From: Angiostrongylus vasorum
Taxonomy: Eukaryota; Nematoda; Chromadorea; Rhabditida; Metastrongylidae
Assembly: GCA_018806985.1 (NCBI GenBank)
Contig: JADANN010000433.1
Location: 1,116,001-1,180,000, forward strand
Reading direction: 5' to 3'
Length of the DNA stretch: 64,000 nt
The notes beneath the pieces are model-generated. The model saw only the letters and a list, made by a program, of their open reading frames with translations. It did no database searches and was not told the origin of the DNA. Shown piece after piece: positions 33,355-47,300 of this stretch. Every line of letters starts with the position of its first letter. The first letter of the stretch is position 1. The translations under genes were made by a program, and so were the position numbers.

Positions 33355-34760
33355 CTTATGTATGTTTAACGAGTCAGTGACTAATAGTGGTAAGATGCTC
33401 AATGGCTTTATCTTTATCCTGAAATTTTTTCCACCGTTCACCTCTGAAATGGGCACATCTTATACTAACAGTAGTTCTCTCTGTCATGAATAGCTTTCCT
33501 AATCAAAGCTCATATTTTTGCGTTGCGTAGTCTCTCAACTGATCAGTTCGCAGACAAATCGAGTTTGTTCGGAGAAAAAATCCAAGCAGTAGCGTTCGCA
33601 TGCATACTGCAAGGGTGCTTCTTAGGTCATGAAATATGGGAATATTGGTGTGGTCCAACGCCTAACCTCTTTTGTGTACTGTTAGAAGAGCACTTCCCCT
33701 TTCTGTAAGAGGACTTTTTTAAAGCAATGCTCAATTCTTGACCAGATATCTGCCTGGTTTGCTCAAAGCAAGTTTTTTTCCAGCTTAGAGAACATGTTTT
33801 GCTGTACGAACCTGAGGTGCAATTTGCCAAGCGGAATGTGCATGGTTTCATGAAAATAAGAAATAGAAAGCCTTGTAAATTTCAATGGTTTAATAGTGAG
33901 GAAAATCGAATGGAAGGTGGATATAATTACTGGGCAGACACCTACTTGTTCAAAGTTCTTCAACTAGTCTAAGAGGAAGTCAGAGTAAGAAAACAAAATA
34001 TTCTCCGGTCATTCTACTAGGTTGTCTGTGTCAAGTAAATGATCTCTATGTTTGGACGATATCTTTTATGGTTTTTTTATTATATGATGTTTTGTGCGAA
34101 GTCCTTCTGTTGTTTCTCGTTATTTCCTACTTTTTCTTGTTGTGGGCTGTTTTTAAATTATTTGAAAAAGTTTACTTAGTGTTTTTACCTCACCTGTATT
34201 GCCGCATTCCACTTTTTCACTTATAAGAGAATGTAATAGTGAAACTGAGAATCATCTGATTCTAAGATAAGGTAAGATTCATCAGAAAAGAAGCATTTCC
34301 TTTTTGAAAAAAAACGGTTTTTCGTCGACGTCTTTGTTGATACAGAATTTTTCAATGTTTTTACATAAGTCGTCTACGGAATGCTGATGATCAATCTTGC
34401 CTAGTCTTCTACTCAGGGGCAGATCATTGCTGATGAACCGGTGACACCAACTTGATGGCTTTACTTCAATGTTATTTCACATCGGTCTCTAATATGACAC
34501 GTTTTTTCGCCTTTTTCCGAAGACACGGAACAAACTCATGACAACACACGAGCAATATAGCAACTGGCTAACGTAAACTTTTCGTATTATTAAAGCTAAG
34601 TGGCTGTTTGGAAGCGAGAGGTGCTTGGTTAAAGATGTTGCAAAATTAAAAGTCTTTAGATCAATCTGAGCCCAGACCAATCAAACCTCCAATTCTTTCT
34701 GGATCATGAAATCGGTCCCGAACTTGACTCAGAACAGCTCCTTCAAGCCACAATGGTTGT
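33355..34760. other. Stretch without assignable features
   Basis: A 33-nt splice-flanked frame at 33784-33816 (LREHVLLYEPE) is the only exon-like item and is not supported by neighbours. Confidence 0.4.
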
Positions 34761-34764
34761 AAAG

Positions 34765-34915
34765 ACTTATGCGCGCTCTAGAAGAGCTATCCTAGGATTC
34801 CAGGGAAAATGAGTTCGACTAGCATTCAAACAGATTTGATAAAGAACAGAAACTCAGGCGCCGTCCGAACCCACACCTAAATCCGAACTTTTTCGTGGAT
34901 GACGGATAGATGACA
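34765..34915 (+). mobile_element. SINE family B fragment
   Basis: Plus-strand fragment beginning gctatcctaggattccaggg and ending in the block tttttcgtggatgacgga, as at 47.6 kb. Confidence 0.5.
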
Positions 34916-35204
34916 TTAGCATGTAGAAGGGGCTCTGGGATTGGCGTAAGTGTTAACTCTGGTAATAAAAATGGAGCAATAATGGTGGTTTCTGTTCATC
35001 ACCTCAGATGTTTCTAAAATTTACCACGGATTCAGTATCCTGACTCGGTTGAGACATTTGAATGACTATAATAGCCTATTCATTGTTACCGTTCCACTCG
35101 TCCATTTATAAGAATCAAATAAATTTGTTCCCTGGGCTTCCTTTGAATGTTGTAAGTCAATGAGAAGCTTCTATTGTTTTTTTTAAAACCGAGTACGCAC
35201 GTCT

Positions 35205-35290
35205 ACACCCATTTACATGCAAACATACACGAAGACGCATATACACACACTCACCCACATACATATACACTCATATACACACACTACTCG
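35205..35290. repeat. Imperfect CA/TA-rich simple repeat
   Basis: Interrupted ACAC/ATAC runs just upstream of the gene 2 start. Confidence 0.6.
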
Positions 35291-35320
35291 ACAAGTTGAG
35301 GTGCCGATATTTCGTCAGAT

Positions 35321-35328
35321 GGACGATT
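35321..35328 (+). promoter_or_regulatory. Likely spliced-leader acceptor of gene 2
   Basis: TTCGTCAG lies 14 nt before the chosen ATG (35342) with no upstream exon in sight. This is a usual layout for nematode trans-splicing. A four-codon upstream frame (ATG GAC GAT TGA, 35329-35340) would sit in the leader. Confidence 0.4.
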
Positions 35329-35341
35329 GACATAGGAGAAA

Positions 35342-35392
35342 ATGAAGGTTTTCGATGACGCTCCTCATTCAAATTATTCTGCAACGTACTCG
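35342..35392 (+). CDS. Gene 2 exon 1 (start)
   Basis: Reads [17 protein letters not shown] from ATG to the donor TCG|gtgaga (phase 0). The next intron is 39 nt, a typical short nematode intron. Confidence 0.6.
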
Positions 35393-38300
35393 GTGAGAAA
35401 CCTTAGTTGTACTCCAACGCTTCCTTCCTAGGTGTCCGCTGTCTCAGCCCAAACATTTTACGCTATTTGGGTTTGTGTGATGATGTCATAGAGAAAAGTT
35501 CAGAGTACTTCATGCACAGCTATTTGCGAATCATATAATCTCTTTAAGACTCTATTTAAAATCTGCTGCACCAAATTTATCAATTCAATAAATAGTTGCA
35601 ACTTTTTGGTCTTTTTTAGTCGATTTTTCAGTAATTTCGAAGTTTCTATCCACTTTCTGACTTGTTTCATGCGATGATGGTTAGGTTGTCAGAAATGAGT
35701 GGTCATTGTTCATCTCTTCACCTCTTTACCATCGAGAAGCTCCAGAATGCACTACTAGTACCGTCCTTGTCGCTTTCAACCTCTGCAATAGACTCCGATA
35801 TGTCGAGAAGCAACGCCAGCCTCACCCCTTTCTAACGAGATCCATTTTTCTCACTGTCACTGGCCAGAAAGTAGCCAGATGTACCTCGTGTGCATCCTAT
35901 TGGAATAACTTTATTTTTAAGTCGGGTTTCCTAATGCAGATATAGAACTTTTCTTCAACTTAAGTTGATTCTGAATGAGGAGATGGAGTTCGAGTAAACT
36001 CCTATGCTGCTTCCCTAGTACATTGACACTCGCGAGTTACGAAGAGGTGGCGGTGAACTGCATGCGTAATAGTAGAGAAAAAATCAAGGCTAAAACGAAT
36101 TGTGATATTCTTTAGCAAATTTTTCAACGTTTTTCAAGATCTAAGGTCACATGAGTGTTTTGAACGTCATGGGTTTATACTTCTCATAAACAATTGTGGT
36201 CACAGTCGTTCATTTTGCTGCATAATTTTCACACATCAAAAGGGCCAGCATAGTCCACAGATATTGTAGTACTTAAGCAGAAACTACTTACTTTCTCCTT
36301 CTCTCTCTCTCATTTACGCTTAGGCTTATCTACTCATTTTGTCATTTTTTTTTGTTTCTTTCTACTCTCCTCTGGGTCTTTGTATATTCTTCTTGTGAAT
36401 GTTTCCATTGATTCCATTAAAGTTGGAAAGATAAATAAACTAATAAACAAAGTGAAATCTTTTCAGAAAGTGTAGATTGAAAAAATTGTGTTCCCACTAG
36501 TGTAAGGATGTAATTTTTTTTCCGAATATATCCTTCTGTGGACAACGACCACTGCATTCGTCATCTTCGTTGATCGCTCTGACTTTCTCTTCTTTTAGAA
36601 AACTCGCTGCAGTGTTTCAAAAAATTTCACCAGATGCTTTTTTTTCTACATTCCAAATGAATTCACGTTCAGAAGATCACAGATACAAATATTTTTCAGT
36701 TTCACTCAAACATTAAGCGGCATTCGTCGATCCGTGAAATGAATTCCTCATATTCCAATCAGCTGGCGGTTCCACGGATTCAGGTAAATGTTGTTTGAAA
36801 AGCCATAATTTTATTCTTCGTTTATTCGTTTATTTTCGTTTCGAACCAGTCATGCTGTTAAAATTCTAGTGCATTCAGTTTAATAAGGGATGAAAAACAA
36901 AGTGCCGCATTCTCATGGGCGCTTGGACTTACATGACTTATATTGTTAAAAGTGCTTAGAATACTAAGAGATTCCTTAAAAAAACCTAAAATGCTGAAAG
37001 CACGAGTTTTTTACAATCTTAAAATTTTCAACACACCAAAAAATGCAGTTACTTCTTCCTCAACCTGTATCACTCAATTTTCTTGACAGCTTCGGTGAGG
37101 TTGATGACTTCACCCAACGGTCTTTCTTCAATGAATTGTTTTAAAAAAAAGTATTTCTTCAAAAATACCTTTGCGAAGAAATTAAGCATAAGCATTTCTG
37201 AAATCCAGGTACTAAAAAGTTTTGCTCACTAATGACTATACTATGGTGCAGCAAATGGTTAGAGATGCAGTGCCATAACACATGCAAGGTGGATGCTTCA
37301 ACCTCGTCCTCGTCCATACAAGCCTCCTATCCCTCATAGATTGGACGGCTTGGTCACAAGCCTGTCTGGAAAAAGCTCTCTTTCTGTTCACAATGGAGAG
37401 CTACTGCCTGTGGTGTGGAGCTGGAAACGTTTCATTGAGCTATATCAGCGGAGCCGAGGCCATTGCTAAGACCTACGGAGAAGGACGAGCGGATGTCGGG
37501 CATCGACTAGAATCATCACGTTCAGAAGAAGTCGATGCGCTGAAAGGTTAGTTGAATAAAGGTTTCGTAACAACTTCCTGTAATTCTGAAAAGAAATTGA
37601 CCAGTCATTCTAGTTAAGTAAAAGTCGGTTTACTGAAATATTACCGCGTGAAAAGCTTAATCTAATCCGTTATTGCTTAACTAACCTACATTTGTTATCC
37701 CCACTGAAGCATTGTTTCTCATTTGATTTTCGTGTCTGTTTTCAACTTCCTCATTGTATGGCTTCCTTGTTAGTTGAATTCTGAAAGCTCTGTGAGAAAT
37801 TACTATAGTTCGAGCGCAAACCATAGCAAAAAACAATCTCTGCTAATGAACTCTTATGCAGTGTGATGAGTTATTCCTTAGCTCTCAGCTATTGAATTAG
37901 AGTAATGAGGTGGTTTTCAGCTCCCATACGTTCAGGGATTCTAATCATCTATATGGAAACGATACTTTCTCCTCTAGCCCATTAACAATCGCAGCGAGAA
38001 GCTTGAAGGAAACTACTTGAATATGCACGAATAATCTCCTTATCAATCCCAATCCTAGGTTTCTTATCAGTTCCTTCAAAACTTCTTTTTTCTTTAGTTA
38101 ATTTCATCTATTCTTAACAGCTGAGTTACTTTACTCGTTGCAGAAAAAAATTATTTCTCATGTGACTACTAAGCTCTCTTAGTATAGATCACTTCCTTCG
38201 TCAACGAAAAGAAGCTTCCCTGATCATTCATGTCGGTGCTAATTTCATAAGGCTCGCTACTTTCTTGATTAGCACACAAATGGCCCAGCCCCACTGGTTG

Positions 38301-41300
38301 TGCGGGTCCCAGCATAATCTCCATTTTTTCGGAGATTTCTTGGTTGAGCAATTGTGGTTCCCTGGAATCCCGATGTCAGCCTGGCCAAAGTCTGTCCCAC
38401 GTCTTCACCACCATAGGCAGCCGGAGCCCTTGTGGATCAGAGCGAGATTTGCCACCATGCGACTTTGATACCAGGACGGTGTTGGATCCTGGTATTACTC
38501 TTAGCTAGGCTTACTGATGGAAATGCCGGACGCCTTTTCAGCTTGGGAGACCCTGCCGGGAAGACGAATCCACCAGCTGTACATCGCAGTCCGACACCCA
38601 AGAACACCTCCCAGCCACGATGAGGCGGTAAACCGTTGGGAGGTGACTGCAATCTAGCCAAGCTAAAAAGCTCCATAACCAAACAGGGAACATACATCCA
38701 CAATGCTTCGAGAGTTTTGCCTGCTGAAGCGTTTGCTTCCAGTGCAAACTTCTGCTTTTAAATCTTCTTCGTTATGTCTCTGTGTCCTACGCGGACTTAA
38801 TGGAGTACCTGGTTTAACTTTAAGTTCACCTACTAGGTATTCCTTTACGCGGAGGCAGATTGGTCTACTTGTTTCACCAGTGAATTAGTTTCCTCACGCT
38901 TTAGAAGAGATCAGATAAACCGTTCCCGAACTCATGCAATCACCATCTCTACCGCTAAAACATACTATGCAATTTTGCGTCGATTTTGCGTTCTAATTAG
39001 ACGGTCGTACAAGCGGTTACGATCTAACTGGCGTCCTGGAATGTTCTGTGACATTTCAATCACTGTTAGATTTCTCTAGATTGTCCCTAGACAGGCCCAC
39101 CTAACGTTTCTGCGGATTTTGCTTTCTTTTAGAGCATGACATGGTCACGTTAGATAAAACATATATGATAACAACCTGTATGCTTATCAAAAAGACAGCC
39201 AATTGTATTGAACTGTTTTTCTGTTTTTTTTGTTGAGTTAAACAATGTGATTTTGACCACAGCTTAAGCATAGAGGAGTTCATTTCCGACTCATTCCTTC
39301 CAGATCACTCTCGTTGAGGAGTAACTGCTGAGTGCACCATTAGGGTAAAAAGTGGCACAGATAGAGGAGAAGCAAGCACTTTGCATGTGCGTTCGGTAAC
39401 ACATTAGCCAATGGGAGTAGTAGTCACGGGTTCGGAGCTCAACTGAGGTTCAAGTTTTGCAAATAACTCAGTGTCATTGTGTTTGTATTTCGCTTAATTT
39501 TTGTCCTGAAAAATGAACAAGGAGGTTCTAAGCCTCAATGTCGTAATGTTTCCTTTGTGGAGTTCGAAACTATGAAGTGTATGGATTGATTGTGAACATT
39601 CGCAGTCTTTTGTGCGATGAACTTCTATAATTCCTATCGCTGTCTTACCTTTGCGTTCTTCCTGAATACTAGACTCTCTTAGTAGGTACAGTGATGCTGA
39701 GAAATGTGTAGAAGTCCGGAACGCAGGTGTATGCGGTGGGAATCGAATCTCGCTATGAACCCCTTCCAGTGGCTAACATGTTCACCGCCACCACCATGTG
39801 TGTCCTTCACTTCGCCTTTCTCTCAGCCGTGTTTTATAGGCGCTGTCACCAATCACCTGTCAATGGGACCATAGTCTCATCGTAAGTTTTTTAAAGTGAT
39901 CAATATGGGTTAATTCAGATATTTTCCTTTGTGATTTTTCGCTGAGATATTTCTTCTTTCGGCAGCCTTCATTTTCTCTTCAGCACCGCGTATTACAATG
40001 CACGCTGGCGTCAGCTTTCTGTGATTGTCACCCAAGCACTTCTAAGCCCTTTATTGCTATCATTTCAACATCATCTGTCTACTTTTTTCTATACATTTTT
40101 TTAATTCTTCTAAAAACTTAGTATTATGTATGCTTCCTGTTGTGTTGCTGATTCCTTTCACTTCAGGTCTTTGTGCAAAGTAGCTGGAAATAAGCTTTAG
40201 GTAGATTTTGTGGGATATGTCGGCCTCTCAGGGTTTTCTTTCTCGTTTAGTTTTTTCTGGAAGTTAAATCCTATCTCTCCAAACATCAAATTAAAGTTCA
40301 CATTCGTCGTAGGTGGAAAAACATACTGTACAAAAACGAACAAAAACATTGAGATAATTTTTTGGGGGCTATAACCAGAACACATCCTTATTTCGCTGAA
40401 CGATTTCCAGCGATATTTTTTCCCGAACGTTTCTTTACCAATTTATAATGCTTACACACCAAGCGCGAACAATGGTTTGAGGGAGGTGCTGTGCAATACA
40501 CAGATGATAATAAATTCCACCTCACTCCTTGCCAACCAACCTCTCGTGTTTTTACGAGGTCGGTAAATTGTTGCTCCAACTATTCTCTGAAAGGTTGTAT
40601 CCGATTTGCGAAACCTAGTTTTGCCCTTTGCTAAGCACTAGAGAACGCTTTAGCCTATCCAAGGATTGCAGAAGAAGCCAGTTCGACCAGCATTCAGCGA
40701 AATTCACAAAAGAGGAAGAGTCATATAAAAATGAAATGAAATGCTTTTACCTTTCTTGTTTGTTCTTTTTTTTGTCTTTCCATAAGCACGTATGCTTGCA
40801 CAGCCCAGAAATTGTATTTTTTAAAAAAATGTCACTTCTGCGGATAATGGTCGGGACAAATCGGCGACATTGTAGCTTTAAATAATCTCTATACCAAAAT
40901 CTCTATCAGCATCTTGCTAATATATTAGCCTAAATACTTACTTACATATCTCGACGACTCGCTCACACGTGGTTTGTCCTTTCCTTAATATCATTCATTT
41001 GTTTGCTCTTTCTTATGCCTTATCTATGGAGTTGATCGGGTTCATAAACAAAATCGTTTATGGCTTAATTCTAGGAATTTACGAGGTATAAGAGTCGATA
41101 TGATAAGAGACCTGAATTTTGTCACTTTTGTTATCTTCTGTGTTCAAAAACAGGTTGAATGCTAGCTAAGCGCTGTTTCCCGTGATATTCAGAGATCTAT
41201 CGCAAATCAGTGTGGATCAAATGAAAGTTTGCCTTCTTCATGAATTGAGGTGGTTTATCGATGTATCAAACCGGTGTTTTTATTCTCCGAGACAAGTTGG

Positions 41301-44300
41301 TACCAATTTTCATGCAGCAGAGTTCCTTCCACCAGTCTGTGAAGTTTAGTCTATTAATGGATAAATTATAGTTTGTTGACGAAAATGTGGCTTCGCCGAG
41401 TATGTTTTAAAGTGAAGTGGTCAGAACTGGTTGAAGTGCTTGCACGGTGCGTGTATTCCCGTACCTCATTTAATGTTGTTCAACATATTTCGTTTAAAGT
41501 TGTTGGAACTTAGAACTTTCCAGGCGGTCTAATGTTCTACAAATCTCCGCCCTTACAACCATCTTCGTAGACCAGCTCGTATCGTATAAACGTAGTTTCG
41601 ACTCCTAACGTCACTCCATTGTTAGGATATATTTTCTAGTCTCATTGCCAATCTCATGAGCTTTATGGCAGAGCGCATTTAGCGTAGTGATTAGAAGTGC
41701 CCTATAATCCATACGCGATCATCGGTTCGAACCGGTGTATCGGGCTCAACAGGCCTTCTATACCTACTGGGTCGACAAAGCGGTACCAGAGTTGTTTAGA
41801 AGCATGAAAAACGCTGATGTGATGACGGCAGGTTATCGGGACCCATTTTATAGGCTATATATGCATCCATCCATCTTCAACAATGTTTGCTAAAGTTGAT
41901 TGCATAGTGCATCTCTCTGAGATTGATCAACGCCGAGAGCTTCAAGCTTTATCACATTCGGTTTGTTCTTTTTTATTCATCCAGCAAAAGGGTGGACAGA
42001 TGTCATGGATGGTAACGAAATTACCAACGAGAAAAAGACGTGCACAATCTTCGTCAAGCTTCTCTTGCATGTTAATACACTGCATTTATCGAAAATTCCT
42101 TTATTATTTATCATACCATTTATCTTTGCTATGTAAAAGATAGTATAATGTGAAAGTTTTTTTTAACGACTTCTGTATCTTGCTTTATAATTGTCGAACA
42201 ATGAAAAAACTTTCCATTTCGAAAAAAGAGGTCTATTGATTTTCTCGAAATAATACGAAGACTCTTCCCAACCCGCAGCATCTCCCATGCTCTGAGGAGT
42301 CCGACTTTTCCACCAGGAAGCCCAGCTAAGAGTAAACTAAAACCAGGATTCACCACTATCCTAGTATCAAACCAGTCGCATTCGCAAGAGCGGCGACTGC
42401 CTGTGGTGATGCTGGTGCATACTTTGGCCAGGCTGACCTCAAGGCTCCAGGGAACCAGAGTGGCTAAACCCGCAAAACTCCAAAAAAATGGAAATTATGC
42501 TGGGCCGGCACAACCAGTGAAGACGGACCATCCAAGTATCCAAGTAAGCAACTATTACGAAGACTATAGCTTTCATCTGAACCAAAATTTTAATAAAAAG
42601 GTATAAAGTGTTGCATTTTTCTGACTGTTTTATTTCCACATGAAAGCATATGCTGCACTATTCGCTAGCAGCGTTCTTCTAGGTTAAGGAAATCAGTTAC
42701 TTTATCCTAAATGACTCACTTTAATTCATGAGAAATTTTACTTCACCTATAATTTTACACAACAAACTATTCAACCAGATATTTTTCTAAATTATTGGGC
42801 AACACGAGCACAGTGTAAAAAGATTCATTTGGATAACGTTTCTAAGTCTTCGCCTTCTTTAGACCAGAATCGATCAGACTTTGCGGCCCACAGGTGGTCG
42901 CCATTGCAATGTGGGTGTTTGGGTATCTGACCACTGGTCGAAGGTGGAGGCATCCAAACGTTAACGGAATAAATCTTTTTTGTGCCATCATCGCATTATC
43001 TTAATAATCTGGAAACATTGATTATTCTCACAGAGTTTTAATGAAGGTCGGTATGTACACATATTCATTCAAAATTTTTTTTTGGTTACTAATCACCTAC
43101 TCAACAATAATCGCTCGTTATACTCCATTTTTACCTTCTCATCTTTGACGAATTGCTGGAAAATGATCTGCTTTGTACGATTGGGCCGTCATCTACCCCA
43201 ACATGGTCTATGCAAGATCGAGAAGATATTTTTTATGTAAATGCTTCTTTAGAGCAAATTAGAGCCAGAAATCGTCACCGTTGTTGAAGAAATCTACTCT
43301 CAAGGTGGCACACTTTGCTGCGATCCATAATGGGAAACGACTGCATGTGGTAAAGAAATGGGACCGCCTGACGTAGTTGAAGTAGCATTAGTTACTTGGT
43401 TCAGTTATTCATACATTGTATGTACATTAACTATATTACTTACATGGCTTATCATCAGATGGTGCGCAAGTCTAAGCAAATTTCCATTCTTTCCCTTGTC
43501 AGGCAACTATCATATATCTTCCTTTTTAATTTGATGTTAAGCATTTGTCAACTGTGATTTCCTGTGGAATTTCCTACGGTTTCCGCTGAACCAGACATTC
43601 ATATCATCTTCACAAACAGTCACAGGCATCTATGATGAAACGTAAAGAGCTCCTCACCGTTGACACTAGGATTCTTCTACGTCTATGGTGTGTCTTCTAG
43701 TGGAAACGACTTGTGCGATTCGTTAAACGACCAACGAACGGCGATGTCACAGCTAGCAAACCCTAGCATATACAGTATGATCTTTAAGCAACCTAGAATT
43801 AGTCGCGTTACTAGAGTGTATGAAAACCATCCAGTAAAAGCTTTGAATACTTTTTTTGTATGAAATTTAAAAAACGCGTTTACATTGGTGGGCTTGATTA
43901 TCGCGTCCACTATAATGTTACTGTGTTTGAGGTTTGCTCCACGTCCGTATCAAATTTTTTATGTTATCCGTGTTGATGCTTCCCATAAAAAAAAGCTCTC
44001 GGCGTTGATCAATTCCTGAAGGATGCGCCATGCTTTCGATTTCATTAAGCATCGTTGGAGGTTATTGAATGCATATTTGGCCTTTACAATGACTAGTGGT
44101 GGCGAACCGATGTATCGAGCCATGCTGCTATCCTCCCAGACAAGTCTGGTACCAATTCACCGACCCCGGAGGAAGGCTTGGTGGGCCATAGGCGCGTGGA
44201 TCGGTTGCGCGTGTGTGTCGCAGTGGCGCCTCCAACCACTGCGCCACAAGCGCCCTATGCTTCCCATACTTTAATAAAATAAAAATTTCAGTGATTTTTA

Positions 44301-47300
44301 CTAGCTTGCATAGAAATTCAGTTTTCTACACATGATGCAGAAAATGCACACAAAATTCCACAACGGAGAGCTTACCGTTCATTTATTTTTTTCTACAATC
44401 CTTTATTGTCAGCAATAAGTCCCACATTGTATGCAGTGCTTTGGAGGAACTATTGATATTGTAACGAAATTATAAGGTGTTTAAGAGAAGACTTTCATTA
44501 ACGGAGGAATAAGTATGAGACAACTCGCTTTGGATTTTGGCACTGAGACGCTATATGCATTCTATCGTATTTCTTCATTCAAACATTGTTAGTCTTATTG
44601 AATGCGGTGCCTAGAATTATAAATGAGAGCGAATTCGGCAAGCATCGCTAATAGAAATTTCTAAGCATAGATCTTTTTTAAAAGCACTTAAACCTCTCTA
44701 GGCCTACACTTTATAAGTAAACACAAGAATCGTCACATCTTGTAGCAGACTTATATTATGGCTGTGAGCATCGCTTTCTTCACCTAATAAAAGTTTTTTG
44801 CTTTCTGTCGCACGTGTTTTCGTCCTCTGATTCAGTGAGAGGTTTTCTAAAAGTGGCTGTAGAAAATGCTCTTCTTTGCAACTATCCTCCTCCTACTGGC
44901 GTCACTCAGCGGATGAAAAGAGAAGAGATTCTAACGGTTTTTTTATTCCGAGGATAGAAAAGTACCGGAGGATGATCACTTGAAATTGGACGCTTAAGCT
45001 TTCCTCTTCTGTGATAATTCTTTTCTAGACAGCAGATTTATGAGTGGAACATGATAATATCATTTTGGACATAAGCGTAGTCGAAAAAGTGCTGAATCCA
45101 TAACGATGATTAGATATGCGTAAAACTCGGGAAACCAATGTGGACTTCGAACCTGTGACTAGCCTTGCCCGGTTATAACGTGCTTTCCATTACACCAACC
45201 GAGGCCCTTGCTTCGCGTTTCATTCAACCAGTGTTTCCTTTTTACTCTGTCCATGCTGTCAGTAACAAAATAGAAGTGATCTGGGAACCAAAAATCGGCA
45301 TTGAACCCAGTTAAGCTGAAGCTACATTCGAAATCACAATGTTTTAACTTTTATTTCCTGCTTAATCTTTTCCACAGCAGGGTAAGATATGCAATACTTT
45401 CGAAACTTTTTTTCACCGCAGCTACTTCCCCGTTGGTACATGAGTGCATCAATAGAATGAAAAACCAATTCGGTGGTGCAGGGGTAGCACATGAGCTCCC
45501 AGAAAGGTTAACCCAAATGGGACCCCCTAGTTTTGCTCATATCTCAGCATCCTTATGGTTCTATTTCATATCGTACCCTGCTGTAAAAAAATATCATTAG
45601 TACTAGTAAGAATATAATATTATTATCGATGATAGTATTGTTATATGACCCGTCATCACATCTACAGTACGAATCCCAATACTTCTTGCAATCGATTCCT
45701 TTCTATCGCATTCATTATGCACAAATGATTAAGGGGTAGGGTTTTCCAACTAGTTAGCTTCTCCATTACAATTTCTATAATTCTTCTTAAAAATAACTGC
45801 TGCTTCTGCTTATATTATAGCGATACCAAAAATATGGTAATCATTTTTTAAGTAACAGAAAATGAATGCGGGCACAAGTATGCTTTGATAATGATAAAAA
45901 TTTGCAAAGCTCTGGTACAAAAACTGTAGTTGACAGTAAACAAAAAACTTGAAAAATGAATAATTTATCTATTGAAATAAAATTCGACTACATTCGAAAA
46001 CTGTACAAAGGATATGTATATCACTATTTCGTATACCGGGTATAAAAAGGATAAAGCCCTCGGCGTTGATCAACCCTAAGGGATGGGCCATGCATTCGAC
46101 TTCATTAAGCATCGTTTGGAGGGATTGAATGCGTATCTGGCCATTACAATAACTCGCGGTGGCCTAAGTCAGTGCTGCTATCTTCCCAGATAAGTCTGGC
46201 ACCAATTTGCCAATCCCGGAGGGATGGAAAGCTTGGCGGGCCATGGGCGCGGAAATCGATTCCACGTGTGTGTTGCAAGGCGCCTGGGACCACTGCGCCA
46301 CACGCGCGCTCTACCGAGTATATTGAAAGATATCCACTTTTTTAGAAGAAAGATGAAAAAATGACGTCCACGATGTTTAGTGTGAAGTTTTACTTTTACT
46401 CTATATTCTTATGTTTTTAGCTTCTACATGGCAATTTTCTATTGTTTCTATTTTTACTTTTGTTCAACTACAATTTTTCCCGTTTCATCCTCTCTGTATA
46501 AACAAGGCCTTCAGTCTCACTACGATTGATTTGCTCCAGCTGTGCGGTTGTATATGCATTTAAGTAAACGGCGTTGTGTGCGTTGTGTTTGTTTTGAGTA
46601 TTTCAAAGTTCTGCTCGATCATAGAAATCTACATTGTTACACTTTATTTTCTTACAGAATAGAATTAAATACAGATGCGTGAGTACATCGAACTGTGTAG
46701 ACAATTCAAGCTGGACTACTGGAATAACCACTAGTTACATCCTGAACTACATGGATCTGCAGACTAGTTGTGACATCCGTTCATAACATCATCAGAAGAG
46801 CATTACTGTGGACACGAATTTTGAAAAGATTTTTACATTGAAGGTCTTCATTCTGTTACAGGAAGCTGCTTTCAATAAATCCACCAGACCTTAGCGACTA
46901 CGAGATAGAAGTCAGGGGTGCAATGAGCTCACTAATGCGGATTTAGTCAATCGTTCGTGTGTCGGGAATCACGCAGTGACAAATGTCCACAAACTTCTCC
47001 AGAACTTGCAACTGACCAATCTTTTAAAAATTCAAATGACCGAGTTTATATAAATAAACCTTGGCATAAATAGTTGGTATATTTACTTGTATGTTCTTAT
47101 GAACTGATCTTGTTGAGCTGATATAAGGTTAGTATAAGTTGTCGTTGTTGTTGGTGTTGATGGTCGATGGCTGACGTTTCGGCGATTTCGCCTTCGTCAG
47201 AGCCGTCCTGTTACAAGTGGGACTGACCAATCTTTATTTTCTCAGATGATTAAGCCAAAACGAGATTGTTACGAAAATTCTGTCCAGCTAATGTTTCAAC

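Noticed and set aside
33784..33816. 33-nt splice-flanked frame (LREHVLLYEPE)
   Set aside because: Phase-compatible with gene 2 but upstream of a better start; no other support.
37282..37551. 89-codon open frame
   Set aside because: It covers a family C SINE from its tRNA-like head through the body; the frame is not kept in the other copy at 54.1 kb.
41700..41735. tRNA gene suggested by consensus A and B boxes
   Set aside because: No acceptor or anticodon stem can be folded, and the sequence continues into the SINE A body.
41997..42023. 27-nt splice-flanked frame (QKGGQMSWM)
   Set aside because: Directly behind a SINE tail whose T-rich end mimics an acceptor; no partner needs it.
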